Positions 9,231 through 17,132 are shown, numbered from the stretch's first letter. The stretch: 49,099 bases of DNA from CAYHGV01 sp964356135 (GCA_964356135.1 CAYHGV010000004.1:1-49099); one strand, 5' to 3'. Notes: generated by a model from the sequence alone, not told the origin. Numbers and translations: made by a program.

Positions 9231-11648
9231 ATGAAAGTCATAGACCCGGTTTGTAAAATGGCCATCGAGGAAAAGGATGCTGTCGCCTCCTCTAAATACA
9301 AAGGGACTGTTTACTATTTCTGCTCCAAGACATGCAAAGATCGTTTCGATCGGGAACCAACGGCCTATACCAAAGGCAAGATTGCCCAGCTAGAAATAAA
9401 AGAATCGCTTCCCGGATCCGCTCTAACTTATACCTGTCCAATGCACCCTGAGGTGCGGCAGGCTAAAGCAGAAGCATGCCCCAAGTGCGGTATGTCGCTT
9501 GAACCGCTTTCTCCTTCGGTAGCTTTGGTCAAGACTGAATGGACCTGCCCAATGCATCCAGAAATAGTCCAAGACGCCCCGGGTAATTGTCCCGTCTGCG
9601 GCATGGCATTAGAACCACGGACCGCTCTGCCGGAAGAAAAAGAGAACCCCGAACTCGTTAATATGAAGCGCCGTTTTTGGATAAGTGCTGTTTTGGCGAT
9701 CCCTTTGGTCTTTCTTGCGATGCGGGATCTTATACCGAATCTGTCTCTTGAGCGATTTGTCTCCCCAGAAATTCTTAAGTGGATGGAACTCGCCCTCGCG
9801 ACACCGGTTGTCCTCTGGGGCGGCTGGCCCTTTTTTGTCCGGGGGTGGCGGTCGATCAGACGCTGGAGCCCCAACATGTTCACACTGATCGGACTCGGGG
9901 TTGGTGTCGCTTATACCTACAGTCTTATTGCTGCCCTTTTCCCCGGCATATTCCCCCCATCTTTCCGGACCGAAGCCGGTGAGGTCAATACCTACTTTGA
10001 GGCTGCGGCAGTAATTGTGACCCTTGTGCTCCTCGGTCAAGTCCTTGAACTAAGAGCAAGAAGCCAGACCGGTGCGGCCATCAAAGCCCTGCTCGGATTA
10101 GCACCTAAAACTGCCCGCCGAATCAAAGAAGACGGGACCGAGGAAGACACACCGCTTGAGTATGTGCACCCGGGCGACATCCTTCGAGTGCGACCAGGTG
10201 AGAAAGTGCCGGTTGACGGTATTGTCATCGAAGGCGTCAGCTCGATTGACGAATCAATGATTACCGGCGAACCGATTCCGGTCCAGAAACAAGCCGGCGA
10301 CCGCATCATTGGTGCTACGGTTAACGGCACCGGCGCCCTTATTATGCGGGCGGAAAAAGTTGGGTCCGAGACACTTTTGGCCCGGATCGTGCAGATGGTC
10401 GCAGAAGCGCAGCGCAGCCGTGCTCCGATTCAAAAGCTCGCCGACATTGTTGCCGCCTACTTCGTTCAGATTGTGGTTGCAGCGGCAGTGGTAACTTTCA
10501 TAGTCTGGGCACTGGTGGGTCCAGCGCCCCGCTTTGCCTATGCACTTATCAATGCGATAACCGTGCTCATCATAGCCTGCCCCTGTGCCCTCGGTCTTGC
10601 AACTCCGATGTCAATCATGGTCGCCACCGGAAAAGGGGCTACTGCCGGCGTGCTTTTTAAAAACGCTGAGGCGATTGAAATTATGAAAAAAGTCGATACC
10701 CTGGTTGTCGACAAAACCGGAACGCTCACGGTCGGCAAACCAAAACTGACTTCAGTGCTTCCGGCCGAGGGCTGGGATGCGAAATCCGTGCTCCACTACG
10801 CAGCAAGCCTGGAACAGGGCAGCGAGCACCCTTTGGCAGCCGCCATCATTGCCGGCGCGCAAGCCGAGGGAGCGGCGGTCACCCATGCCGAATCTTTTCT
10901 GTCGGTTACCGGCAAAGGTGTCACCGGTCGAGTCAATGGACATGCGGTCGGACTCGGTAATCTCAAACTGCTCATGGATTTGAACATCGGTTTCGACGCG
11001 TTTTCCGAACCGGCAGAAAAAATGAGCGCCGACGGCCAGACCGTGATGTTCGTCGTCGTAGATAAAAAAATCATCTGCCTTTTAGGAGTGGCAGACCCGA
11101 TCAAAACAACTACGCCTGAAGCCATTGATCGGCTTCATGACGAAGGTGTCAAAATAGTGATGCTGACCGGTGACAGCCGGACCACGGCCGAAGCGGTTGC
11201 AAAAAAACTCGGGCTGGATGAGATTGTCGCCGAGGTGCTGCCGGACCAGAAAGCCGAATTGGTAAAACGCCTTCAGACGCAGGGTCGGATTGTAGCGATG
11301 GCTGGCGACGGCATTAACGATGCCCCTGCTCTCGCTCAGGCCCATGTTGGAATTGCGATGGGGACCGGGACCGATGTGGCAATGGAAAGCGCGGGTGTAA
11401 CATTAGTAAAGGGTGACCTCCGGGGGATCGTTCGAGCAAGACTTTTGAGCAAAGCAACAATGCGTAATATCAAACAGAATCTTTTTTTCGCTTTTGTCTA
11501 CAACACCCTCGGCGTGCCGATTGCAGCCGGTATCCTCTATCCGTTTTTTGGCATTCTGTTGAGCCCAATAATTGCAGCCGCAGCGATGAGCTTCAGCTCG
11601 GTGTCGGTAGTGAGCAATGCCTTGCGGCTGCGTAGAGCGAAGCTTTAA
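9231..11648 (+). CDS. copper-type P1B ATPase with YHS and two CPMHP metal-binding domains
   Basis: An 805-residue heavy-metal-exporting P-type ATPase of the inner membrane. Domain order: YHS domain (residues 1-47, DPVCKMAIEEKD, YYFCSKTCKDRF); two short heavy-metal-binding domains, YTCPMHPEV...CPKCGM and WTCPMHPEI...CPVCGM (about 67-128); membrane helices; actuator TGEP; the CPC transport motif (C450-P-C452); phosphorylation motif DKTGT with D494; ATP-binding HP; GDGINDAPAL; two last helices. The CPC class transports Cu(I) or Ag(I). There is no CxxC ferredoxin-like HMA domain; the YHS/CPMHP modules replace it. ATG 9231 follows GAGGGCCGGG. The gene name is left open because copA/silP subfamilies cannot be separated by eye. 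Confidence 0.93.
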   Translation: MKVIDPVCKMAIEEKDAVASSKYKGTVYYFCSKTCKDRFDREPTAYTKGKIAQLEIKESLPGSALTYTCPMHPEVRQAKAEACPKCGMSLEPLSPSVALVKTEWTCPMHPEIVQDAPGNCPVCGMALEPRTALPEEKENPELVNMKRRFWISAVLAIPLVFLAMRDLIPNLSLERFVSPEILKWMELALATPVVLWGGWPFFVRGWRSIRRWSPNMFTLIGLGVGVAYTYSLIAALFPGIFPPSFRTEAGEVNTYFEAAAVIVTLVLLGQVLELRARSQTGAAIKALLGLAPKTARRIKEDGTEEDTPLEYVHPGDILRVRPGEKVPVDGIVIEGVSSIDESMITGEPIPVQKQAGDRIIGATVNGTGALIMRAEKVGSETLLARIVQMVAEAQRSRAPIQKLADIVAAYFVQIVVAAAVVTFIVWALVGPAPRFAYALINAITVLIIACPCALGLATPMSIMVATGKGATAGVLFKNAEAIEIMKKVDTLVVDKTGTLTVGKPKLTSVLPAEGWDAKSVLHYAASLEQGSEHPLAAAIIAGAQAEGAAVTHAESFLSVTGKGVTGRVNGHAVGLGNLKLLMDLNIGFDAFSEPAEKMSADGQTVMFVVVDKKIICLLGVADPIKTTTPEAIDRLHDEGVKIVMLTGDSRTTAEAVAKKLGLDEIVAEVLPDQKAELVKRLQTQGRIVAMAGDGINDAPALAQAHVGIAMGTGTDVAMESAGVTLVKGDLRGIVRARLLSKATMRNIKQNLFFAFVYNTLGVPIAAGILYPFFGILLSPIIAAAAMSFSSVSVVSNALRLRRAKL

Positions 11649-11937
11649 TCGACGCCGGAAAAAATTTACGGAGAGACCGCAGTTCACATTGAAGTCGGAC
11701 TCATAAAAAGATTAGGTTTGCATGTTTGGGTTCTTGGCATTCGCATCGACCTGTTCTTTATATTTCACCTTTCCATTCGGCGCTTCGGCAAGCACGGTCA
11801 CATTCAACAAGAACGGACCTGCCCATAGAGAGAAACTGTTATTGACGGATGTCCTTGCGGCGCAAAGACTTGGCGAGCCAAAAATCTTATCAGGTTTTCT
11901 GTTGTTATCGAAAGCTGCCCTGAGCACCCAATCTTCG

Positions 11938-12144
11938 GTCGTCACCGCGCTCCGACTCTCCCGGGCAACGTTCAACAAAATTAAACAGAATCTCTTCTGG
12001 GCATTTTTTTATAATGTCATTGCCATTCCATTGGCGATCATGGGTCTCCTCCACCCGGTCATCGCCGAAATTGCAATGGCAGTAAGTTCACTTAATGTCG
12101 TCACGAATTCTTTACGATTACACCGAGCGAAGATTAAGCCATGA
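11938..12144 (+). pseudogene. C-terminal remnant of a second P1B-type ATPase
   Basis: From about residue 76 of a 140-codon open frame (11722-12144) the product reads ALRLSRATFNKIKQNLFWAF, then IAMAVSSLNVVTNSLRL. This is the last two membrane helices of a CPC-type ATPase and aligns with the end of the neighbouring intact pump (RARLLSKATMRNIKQNLFFAF, then AMSFSSVSVVSNALRLRRA). The preceding 70 codons do not resemble an ATPase, and everything upstream (actuator, CPC, DKTGT) is missing. It looks like the tail of a duplicated or replaced pump. Sequence divergence from the intact copy argues against a recent tandem duplication. Confidence 0.75.
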
Positions 12145-12189
12145 TTCAAGCGTCTTTGCGAAGATCCCGGCAGGTAGTATAGCGAGAAG

Positions 12190-12990
12190 TTAGAGAGTGT
12201 TCGTAAGTCCAAGAATTGTATCACGTGCTAACAATGTAAGTTCATTCTTATCTTCGATAAATTTTTCGACATCTCTCCGCGCTTTAACAAAATCGAGTTT
12301 TGCCAACCCTTCTCTTAAAAAAGTTTTAAAGTTACTTTCTTTCACCGGTAACGCCCTCGGTTCGGTCTGTTCAATCGCATTGTTGAGCAGTCTAAAATTG
12401 GGCATCTCTTTTCTCCCCAGAAACCATAGGAGGTCGTAGAGGTCTCGACCTTTGGTATATTTCCTAAAAAAGCAGGCATGAAGTTTTAAGGCATAGAGTG
12501 AAGGAATATCAAAATGCGTCACCGCAAACACAAAATGCTTGCTTATGAGGGTTGTTGTCAGATTCCCACCAGCCGGAGGATTCACATCCACTTCCAGCTT
12601 AATTGAAACCTTTTGTCCTTTGAAACCGGAGAGACCGAGCTGGAAGAGCATATTCTTAAATTTAAAAAAAGCGGATTGGACCGGAGGCTGGAGATGACTC
12701 TTAACATCTAAGGATAAACCCGCCTTTTCTAAATCATAGCCAATCTTTTTTAAAACGCGGGTGAAGGTATAACCTTCTCGATTAATGAGTGAAAAATCGA
12801 GGTCTTCCGAAAACCTTCTCAATCCGTAAAGAAATCTCAATGCCGTTCCACCAACAAAAACAAGGTTTTTGAAATAGCCCCGATCGTAGAGTATTTTCAA
12901 TATCAATAATTGGAGGAACTCCCGGGTGGTATGCACCTTCGTTTCACGGTCCGGGACTTCAGCAACTGCTCGTTCAATTAAGTCCAGCAT
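12190..12990 (-). CDS. AbiEii/AbiGii-family nucleotidyltransferase toxin
   Basis: A 266-residue predicted nucleotidyltransferase, the toxin half of AbiE type IV toxin-antitoxin and abortive-infection modules. The polymerase-beta-like core is visible at about residues 45-70: VGGTALRFLYGL followed by SEDLDFSL, giving GG...S and the metal-binding DxD. Family members such as AbiEii and MenT modify nucleic acids (MenT toxins block tRNA acceptor ends). The start ATG 12990 lies 4 bases after the stop of the antitoxin gene, indicating co-transcription. RDLYDLLWFL near the C-terminus is the usual family signature. It lies in an accessory patch between two gene remnants. Confidence 0.9.
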   Translation of the reverse strand: MLDLIERAVAEVPDRETKVHTTREFLQLLILKILYDRGYFKNLVFVGGTALRFLYGLRRFSEDLDFSLINREGYTFTRVLKKIGYDLEKAGLSLDVKSHLQPPVQSAFFKFKNMLFQLGLSGFKGQKVSIKLEVDVNPPAGGNLTTTLISKHFVFAVTHFDIPSLYALKLHACFFRKYTKGRDLYDLLWFLGRKEMPNFRLLNNAIEQTEPRALPVKESNFKTFLREGLAKLDFVKARRDVEKFIEDKNELTLLARDTILGLTNTL

Positions 12991-12994
12991 CGCC

Positions 12995-13630
12995 TCAGTC
13001 TCCTCGTTTCATAAAGTGCAGGAAATCTTCAACAACGGTCTGCAACTGCCTGGATTGATAGCGTCCCGTATATTCGATAAGCCTTTTCTGCTTCAGAGTT
13101 TCCAGATTCTGAAACCGATACGATAAGGAAAAAATATCACGGTGCTGATTTCTAAAGCTGCTCAAGTTCAGGTAGATAAAATCGAGCACCGCCTTTTCCG
13201 GTTCCGCAATAAATACCGGTAGCCGATTTTCATCTTCGATCTCTCTAAAACCGAAGAATAACTCTGTTTTTAGATGTTGATAGCGGAATGTGCCGAATGG
13301 ATTTGAGAACTCAGCGGTCTTCCTCGTCGTAGCCGAGGTAACATCTGCTACCTTTTCGGGGATCAAACCGTAGTAACCGAGGGCATACTCAGTGCTGACA
13401 TACGACAGGGAATAGAGTTGATTTGCCAAGAAAATCCTCGAGGGGTGAATCTTTCTATCGTTTTTATTTAAAATGTAAACCCCTTTTTTGAGCTTACAAA
13501 CCAGACCCCGAGCCTGCCATCGGCTCAACTGGCGCCGGAGTGCCTGGGGTTTAACGGTCGGCAAGAAAATATTGGCAGAGACGATAATCGGGAAGTCTCG
13601 AACCGTATTTTTAAAGTCGTTATAAATCAT
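12995..13630 (-). CDS. AbiEi-family antitoxin / transcriptional repressor
   Basis: A 211-residue partner of the downstream nucleotidyltransferase. The N-terminus is a winged helix-turn-helix (QALRRQLSRWQARGLVCKLKKGVYIL), followed by the C-terminal antitoxin domain with YVSTEYALGYYGLIPE and AEPEKAVLDFIYL, typical of AbiEi-like proteins. By family knowledge it neutralises the toxin and represses its own promoter. The order antitoxin then toxin, 4 bases apart, is the standard one. A strong promoter lies upstream. Confidence 0.88.
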   Translation of the reverse strand: MIYNDFKNTVRDFPIIVSANIFLPTVKPQALRRQLSRWQARGLVCKLKKGVYILNKNDRKIHPSRIFLANQLYSLSYVSTEYALGYYGLIPEKVADVTSATTRKTAEFSNPFGTFRYQHLKTELFFGFREIEDENRLPVFIAEPEKAVLDFIYLNLSSFRNQHRDIFSLSYRFQNLETLKQKRLIEYTGRYQSRQLQTVVEDFLHFMKRGD

Positions 13631-13667
13631 TTCTTTAAATAGTCAAAAATGTCCACTTACAGGAATA

Positions 13668-13696
13668 AGTATAAACAACCTTTTGCGTTCTGTCAA
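13668..13696 (-). promoter_or_regulatory. promoter of the AbiE operon
   Basis: On the minus strand, -35 TTGACA (13696-13691), a 17-base spacer and -10 TATACT (13673-13668). Unlike many promoters here, it leaves an untranslated leader of about 30 bases, which could hold the AbiEi operator. I do not see a clear inverted repeat in it. Confidence 0.65.
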
Positions 13697-13849
13697 GGAG
13701 CAGAATCGTTCACTTTGTCCGCTCATTCGCCAAGGTGCGCGGTGGGTGAGACATTTCGGTTTTTATGAGGTGCCTCAAAACCCCCAAAGACCTGGGGATT
13801 GAATAGCTCGGACAATTCACCCTTATACTATTTAAGGAGGCCCAAAAAA

Positions 13850-14035
13850 TTATTTTAAAACAATAATTTTAGCAACATTATTGCCGCTTCTTGCAAAATA
13901 CAATCCGTTTGTTTCAAGAGTAAAAGAACCTTTGCCTTTTTCCAAACTTTTTACTCTTTGCCCAGCAAGATTATAAATTTCAACTGGCTTCACGCTCTCG
14001 TAATTGAAAATTCCTCTTTTTTTATTCAACTCTTG
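13850..14035 (-). pseudogene. remnant of a secreted protein's C-terminal sorting domain
   Basis: Reading the minus strand from an in-frame stop just beyond 14035 to the TAA at 13852-13850 gives 61 residues with no start codon. The product contains KPVEIYNLAGQRVKSLEKG and ends NGLYFARSGNNVAKIIVLK. This is the hallmark tail of FlgD-like / type IX sorting domains (IYNLAGQxV, GLYFxR, KIIVxK). It matches none of the complete secreted proteins in the window closely and has lower GC, so it is debris of a lost gene. The rest of 13631-14185 holds the AbiE promoter and nothing else I can identify. Confidence 0.7.
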
Positions 14036-14185
14036 TTATGTTGGGATGGAGTTACAAGCCTCACAATGACGCCGTGCATTCACCTAGTCGTCTAAGTGTA
14101 AAATATTAGTCGCTTTGAGTAATAACTTCCGGGCTCAACCAGACGAGATAAACGAGGCTTGAATTTACTTTTTAAATTCTTCCGG

Positions 14186-14830
14186 CTATGAATTCCGCAC
14201 CAGTAACAACTTTTGCGTTTGGCAGAAGTTCCCTGCCCGCAAACAAGCGAAATACACCCCGGCGCCCAACCTCATGCCTGAATCATCGTCGCCCTTCCAG
14301 ACTTCCCGGTTAAAACCAGCAGGCTTTATCCCATCAACCAGCGTCCGTATCACTTTACCCGCGACATCGTAAATCGTGATCCGAACATGCGACCCGGTCG
14401 GTAATGAGTACGTAATGGTTGTAGTACCCACAAAAGGATTGGGTAGAATCGCCAGGTTCAGTGGATACGCCGGTAAGGTTTCTTCTACGCCCGCGGCCTT
14501 GACCACAATCACCCCCACCATCCCCAATTGCCAGTGGGGTTTGCAGAAATAGGGGTTGCGGCCCGTTTCGGTAAAAACATGAATGAAGGTTACGCCCGGA
14601 GCCATAAATCCGGAATCCCATTTACCGTCCGCAGTACCGTTCGTGCCACTCGTCGTCGTATGGTTACCCTGATGGCAAACCCAGCGCACGGTGTCACCAA
14701 CCAGAATCGAAAGAGAATCCGGTGTGAAGACATAGGGCGTCATCCCCACTTCATGGGTGGTAGCAACCAGGAGACTGAATACACCCGGTAGAGCGACCAG
14801 AATAGCAAAAAATATAATCTTTGGTTTCAC
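14186..14830 (-). CDS. secreted plastocyanin-like cupredoxin with C-terminal sorting domain
   Basis: A 214-residue exported type-1 copper protein. A signal peptide occupies about residues 1-25. The cupredoxin fold covers about 26-112 with ligands H57 (GNHTT), C96, H99 and M104 in NPYFCKPHWQLGMVG; the C-x2-H-x4-M spacing is that of plastocyanin. Residues 125-214 are a FlgD-like sorting domain (ILPNPFVGTTTITYSLP, IYDVAGKVIRTL, GVYFACL). It is probably an electron carrier or copper-binding protein anchored at or released from the cell surface. The start is GTG 14830 after AGGAGG. It is the last gene of a minus-strand operon with the beta-barrel and two small proteins. Confidence 0.85.
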   Translation of the reverse strand: MKPKIIFFAILVALPGVFSLLVATTHEVGMTPYVFTPDSLSILVGDTVRWVCHQGNHTTTSGTNGTADGKWDSGFMAPGVTFIHVFTETGRNPYFCKPHWQLGMVGVIVVKAAGVEETLPAYPLNLAILPNPFVGTTTITYSLPTGSHVRITIYDVAGKVIRTLVDGIKPAGFNREVWKGDDDSGMRLGAGVYFACLRAGNFCQTQKLLLVRNS

Positions 14831-14845
14831 TGGTTCCTCCTCTGT

Positions 14846-15622
14846 TTAGAGCCCACCTAAATCTATCATCCGGTTTATATTAAACCCTAAATGCAAGCCG
14901 CTGTCGATTGAACCCAACATCCAGTATCGTGTTCCGATCTCGAAACTATTTCCAACCATAAAAATGAAATGATGCCCCCAGGTTTCGAATTTGAGACCGA
15001 CCGCAAAACAGTTTTCCAGCCCGGCGGTCAAACTGTCCGGTTGTACTACCGGGAAAAACTCACCGACGATCGCGACACTTTTGAATGGCGGCATATCGAT
15101 TCCCCTTTGAGCCGTGAGCCCGACGCCGATTCCGAATCTTCGATTTTCGCTGTCATAGCCGACATTGACCACCGGCGTGAATGTTTTCAGAATCGGCTCG
15201 CTCTGGAGACTGAGCAAACCAAAGACACCGCCGGTTCTCTGATTCGGAAAGGAATCGCTCCCAATGAGCTTTGCATTAAAATACTGACAATCAATTTGAC
15301 TGCGCAGGAACGCCGGTCGGAAATAAAAGGCGTAGCTCGCACCAAAACTGAATTCTTCCCGTTCAATCACAAAACTTCCGTTCACCTCCAGTCTCGACAG
15401 GACCGGATAGCGCAGTCCGACACCGTCATTCGCACCGTATGACATCCCGAAGGTTGGATCTTTGAGGCTGCCATAAAACCGATGTTGAATTTGGACGAGC
15501 AGCTGGTTCTTTTCAAGATTCGATGGCACCTTCAGATTCAACTGGTCCCGTTCATCGAGCGCAACCAGCGAAGCGCTCACTCCGGCCGCAAAAATAACTG
15601 CCAATAATTTTATCATCCTCAT
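14846..15622 (-). CDS. outer-membrane beta-barrel protein, DUF5777-like
   Basis: A 258-residue protein with a signal peptide (about 1-20) and alternating amphipathic strands throughout, such as VGLRYPVLSRLEVNGSFVIE and SLQSEPILKTFTPVVNVGYD, ending in a barrel-like C-terminus. It resembles the DUF5777 barrels that often neighbour cupredoxin and YceI-like genes in Bacteroidota and relatives; this assignment is tentative. ATG 15622 overlaps the AGGAG Shine-Dalgarno, so the second ATG at 15616 (product MIKLLAVIF) is the better start. It lies 15 bases upstream of the cupredoxin gene. A role in moving copper or electrons across the outer membrane is speculative. Confidence 0.7.
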   Translation of the reverse strand: MRMIKLLAVIFAAGVSASLVALDERDQLNLKVPSNLEKNQLLVQIQHRFYGSLKDPTFGMSYGANDGVGLRYPVLSRLEVNGSFVIEREEFSFGASYAFYFRPAFLRSQIDCQYFNAKLIGSDSFPNQRTGGVFGLLSLQSEPILKTFTPVVNVGYDSENRRFGIGVGLTAQRGIDMPPFKSVAIVGEFFPVVQPDSLTAGLENCFAVGLKFETWGHHFIFMVGNSFEIGTRYWMLGSIDSGLHLGFNINRMIDLGGL

Positions 15623-15653
15623 CTCCTAATTGATTAGAACCCGGATCGTGTCA

Positions 15654-15998
15654 CTACTCACTGACGGTCAGCTTCTCCGTCATCTGCCCGTAGATATTGC
15701 AGACCCCGGTAACACCAATTTCATCGCCTTTTTTGGCATCGATGATGAAATAGACTGCCTGCTGTTCAGTCGCGTTGAGTTGACTCGAAAATTGCTGCTG
15801 GATAATCTGAGTACCGTTTAAGTCGACCGTGACTTTTCCGATGTGGTGCTTTATAACATTTCTGGAATCATGGACGATCGTCGCCTTGAGGATGTGTTCT
15901 TTCAGGTCGTAGGTCAATTTAATTTCCGAAGGCGGACTTGCAGTCGCGACCGTGCTCAACGCCAATCCAATTAAACACCCGAGCAATAGATACTTCAT
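15654..15998 (-). CDS. small periplasmic Ig-like protein (SoxZ/desulfoferrodoxin-like fold suspected)
   Basis: A 114-residue secreted protein. The signal peptide is MKYLLLGCLIGLALSTVATA. The mature part is all-beta: IKLTYDLKEHILKATIVHD, VIKHHIGKVTVDLNG, and a closing GDEIGVTGVCNIYGQ. The pattern of a histidine pair before a KVTVDLNG strand recalls SoxZ or superoxide-reductase-like Ig folds, but the full iron ligand set is not evident. A strong Shine-Dalgarno (AAAGGAGG) precedes ATG 15998. It is in the cupredoxin operon, so a redox or metal role is likely by context only. Confidence 0.6.
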   Translation of the reverse strand: MKYLLLGCLIGLALSTVATASPPSEIKLTYDLKEHILKATIVHDSRNVIKHHIGKVTVDLNGTQIIQQQFSSQLNATEQQAVYFIIDAKKGDEIGVTGVCNIYGQMTEKLTVSE

Positions 15999-16017
15999 TC
16001 ACTCCTCCTTTTTTGCA

Positions 16018-16224
16018 TTAGAGAAAAAAAGTTATGTAGATCATAAATGCGGCATGGAGTGCTGCAGCGGCTATGATACCATAGCCAAGACGACGATGCC
16101 ATTTGACGCCGACCTTAATCACTCGCCTGCCGGTCAACAAACCGAGCAAGAGTAACACAAAGAGGAAAATGCCCAGACCGACGATAAATTGGGGTTTAAG
16201 AATTACGGAGAGCAGCACAACCAC
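16018..16224 (-). CDS. small two-helix membrane protein
   Basis: A 68-residue protein with two hydrophobic segments (LKPQFIVGLGIFLFVLLLLG and RLGYGIIAAAALHAAFMIYI). The linker VGVKWHRRLGYG and the second-helix histidine (ALHAAF) resemble one helical pair of haem-binding b-type membrane proteins, so haem binding is possible but unproven. GTG 16224 directly abuts the GGGAGG, so GTG 16218 is the better-spaced start. It is the first long gene of the cupredoxin operon and is preceded by a short leaderless frame. Confidence 0.55.
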   Translation of the reverse strand: MVVLLSVILKPQFIVGLGIFLFVLLLLGLLTGRRVIKVGVKWHRRLGYGIIAAAALHAAFMIYITFFL

Positions 16225-16233
16225 CTCCCGGGT

Positions 16234-16317
16234 TCAGTTTTTTCGACCACTGCCCGGCAGAATTCCGAAATCCTCTTCCCGGAATGGAATTTGTCGAGCG
16301 TCGAGCATTGAACTCAT
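16234..16317 (-). CDS. possible 27-residue leaderless leader peptide
   Basis: An ATG lies 6 bases after the -10 of the promoter at 16324-16351 and opens a 27-codon frame starting MSSMLDARQIPFREEDFG and stopping at 16234, ten bases before the next start. It is too short to assign a function. It may be a real micropeptide, a leader coupled to the downstream membrane protein, or chance. Confidence 0.3.
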   Translation of the reverse strand: MSSMLDARQIPFREEDFGILPGSGRKN

Positions 16318-16323
16318 TTTTAA

Positions 16324-16351
16324 ACTTTAGATTACCCGCTCCGCCTGTCAA
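16324..16351 (-). promoter_or_regulatory. promoter of the cupredoxin operon
   Basis: On the minus strand, TTGACA (16351-16346), a 16-base spacer and TAAAGT (16329-16324). It precedes all four cupredoxin-operon genes. I see no obvious metal-regulator operator. Confidence 0.6.
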
Positions 16352-16382
16352 GACCGTAAATTGAGAGCTCAAACCTAAAAAT

Positions 16383-16547
16383 TATCACGAAATTTTGGAA
16401 ATCACGAAACCACGAAAAAATAAGCAAGATATTTTCAAGGTGCTAAAAATTTCGTATTTTCTGAGTTTCGCAACTGTGGTGTCGTTTCACTCCATCAATC
16501 CGCCATTCCGCCACAAAGTATGGCGGATTGTGACGGATTTCGTGGTA
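16383..16547. repeat. dispersed inverted repeat with central hairpin
   Basis: The left side carries ATCACGAAA, ATCACGAAACCACGAAAAAA; the right side carries ATTTCGTATTTTCTGAGTTTCG and ACGGATTTCGTGGTAA. Inserted before the right end is a 10-base stem, AATCCGCCAT (16497-16506) with ATGGCGGATT (16520-16529). This occupies most of the 16225-16589 gap, which otherwise holds the operon promoter and a parS-like site. Confidence 0.7.
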
Positions 16548-16571
16548 AAAATGATTTATGCAGAATCCTCA

Positions 16572-16587
16572 TGTTTCACGTGGAACA
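16572..16587. other. parS-like ParB binding site 1
   Basis: TGTTTCACGTGGAACA matches the bacterial parS consensus TGTTTCACGTGAAACA at 15 of 16 positions. It lies just past the stop of the Mut7-C gene and about 4.5 kb from dnaA, the usual origin-proximal position. Confidence 0.8.
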
Positions 16588-16589
16588 TT

Positions 16590-17066
16590 CTACGCCTTCC
16601 GGCCGGTTGGGGTTTCACGTGAAACATCGAGCAGCGGCTGTAACCTCGAGACCATATCTTTCAGGTGGCTGCCCGGCCAGTAGACCCGGCCGCAGTTCGA
16701 GCAGCGGGAAAATTCGGTCTGGGTCCGGTAAGTAAAAAAAGGGACCTTTTTTTGGACCTCGTGTTTGGATACCCTCTCGAGTTCCGTGTTGCAGATTAGG
16801 CAGCGACTAAAAAACCGGACTTCTTGAGCTAACTGGAAATGTCCAGCAAGCGCAGCGAGTTGTTCTCCGATTTTTTCACTCGCAATAAAAAATACACCGT
16901 GCCGGTTGTTGAGCTTTTGGTTCCGGGTTAAGAGTATTCGGGATTCGTTTCGGGCTCGAACCAAAATGGTCAATGGGTCGGCGGCGTGCGCATAGACGGT
17001 ATCGAACCCCAACATCCGTAAAACCTTCGCCAGCTTGCCCAGCATCGAATCGGCTAAAAATCTCAT
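16590..17066 (-). CDS. Mut7-C family RNase (DUF82) with zinc ribbon
   Basis: A 158-residue protein of the Mut7-C/DUF82 family, predicted PIN-like ribonucleases. The N-terminus has FLADSMLGKLAKVLRMLGFD with the acidic residue expected at the PIN active site. ILLTRNQKL follows at about residue 45. The C-terminal half is a zinc ribbon with CLICN and CSNCGRVYWPGSHLKDM. The length is normal for the family. The substrate is unknown; an RNA-processing or quality-control role is inferred from homologues. Its last codons contain the second parS-like site. It is a single minus-strand gene divergent from the membrane-protein gene at 17320. Confidence 0.88.
   Translation of the reverse strand: MRFLADSMLGKLAKVLRMLGFDTVYAHAADPLTILVRARNESRILLTRNQKLNNRHGVFFIASEKIGEQLAALAGHFQLAQEVRFFSRCLICNTELERVSKHEVQKKVPFFTYRTQTEFSRCSNCGRVYWPGSHLKDMVSRLQPLLDVSRETPTGRKA
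16611..16626. other. parS-like ParB binding site 2
   Basis: GGTTTCACGTGAAACA matches the parS consensus at 15 of 16 positions, including the complete GTTTCACGTGAAAC palindrome. It lies 39 bases from site 1, inside the 3' end of the RNase gene. Confidence 0.85.
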
Positions 17067-17097
17067 CGGACGATAATTTTAATAATGAACTTTCGTC

Positions 17098-17125
17098 TTG
17101 ACAAGCTTAAAATTTTCCTTATAAG
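17098..17125 (+). promoter_or_regulatory. promoter upstream of the membrane-protein gene
   Basis: TTGACA (17098-17103), a 16-base spacer and TATAAG (17120-17125). An ATG follows 7 bases later at 17133. The main gene starts 195 bases downstream at 17320. Confidence 0.6.
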
Positions 17126-17132
17126 ATTACCT

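Noticed and set aside
11712..11978. 88-codon minus-strand frame beside the ATPase remnant (GPFLLNVTVLAEAPNGKVKY)
   Set aside because: It looks somewhat protein-like, but it has no family match, no ribosome site, and overlaps the opposite-strand remnant frame. It may be debris; not enough for a gene call.
12224..12240. TCACGTG core resembling a third parS site
   Set aside because: The 16-base window has about five mismatches to the consensus, and it lies inside the AbiEii coding sequence.
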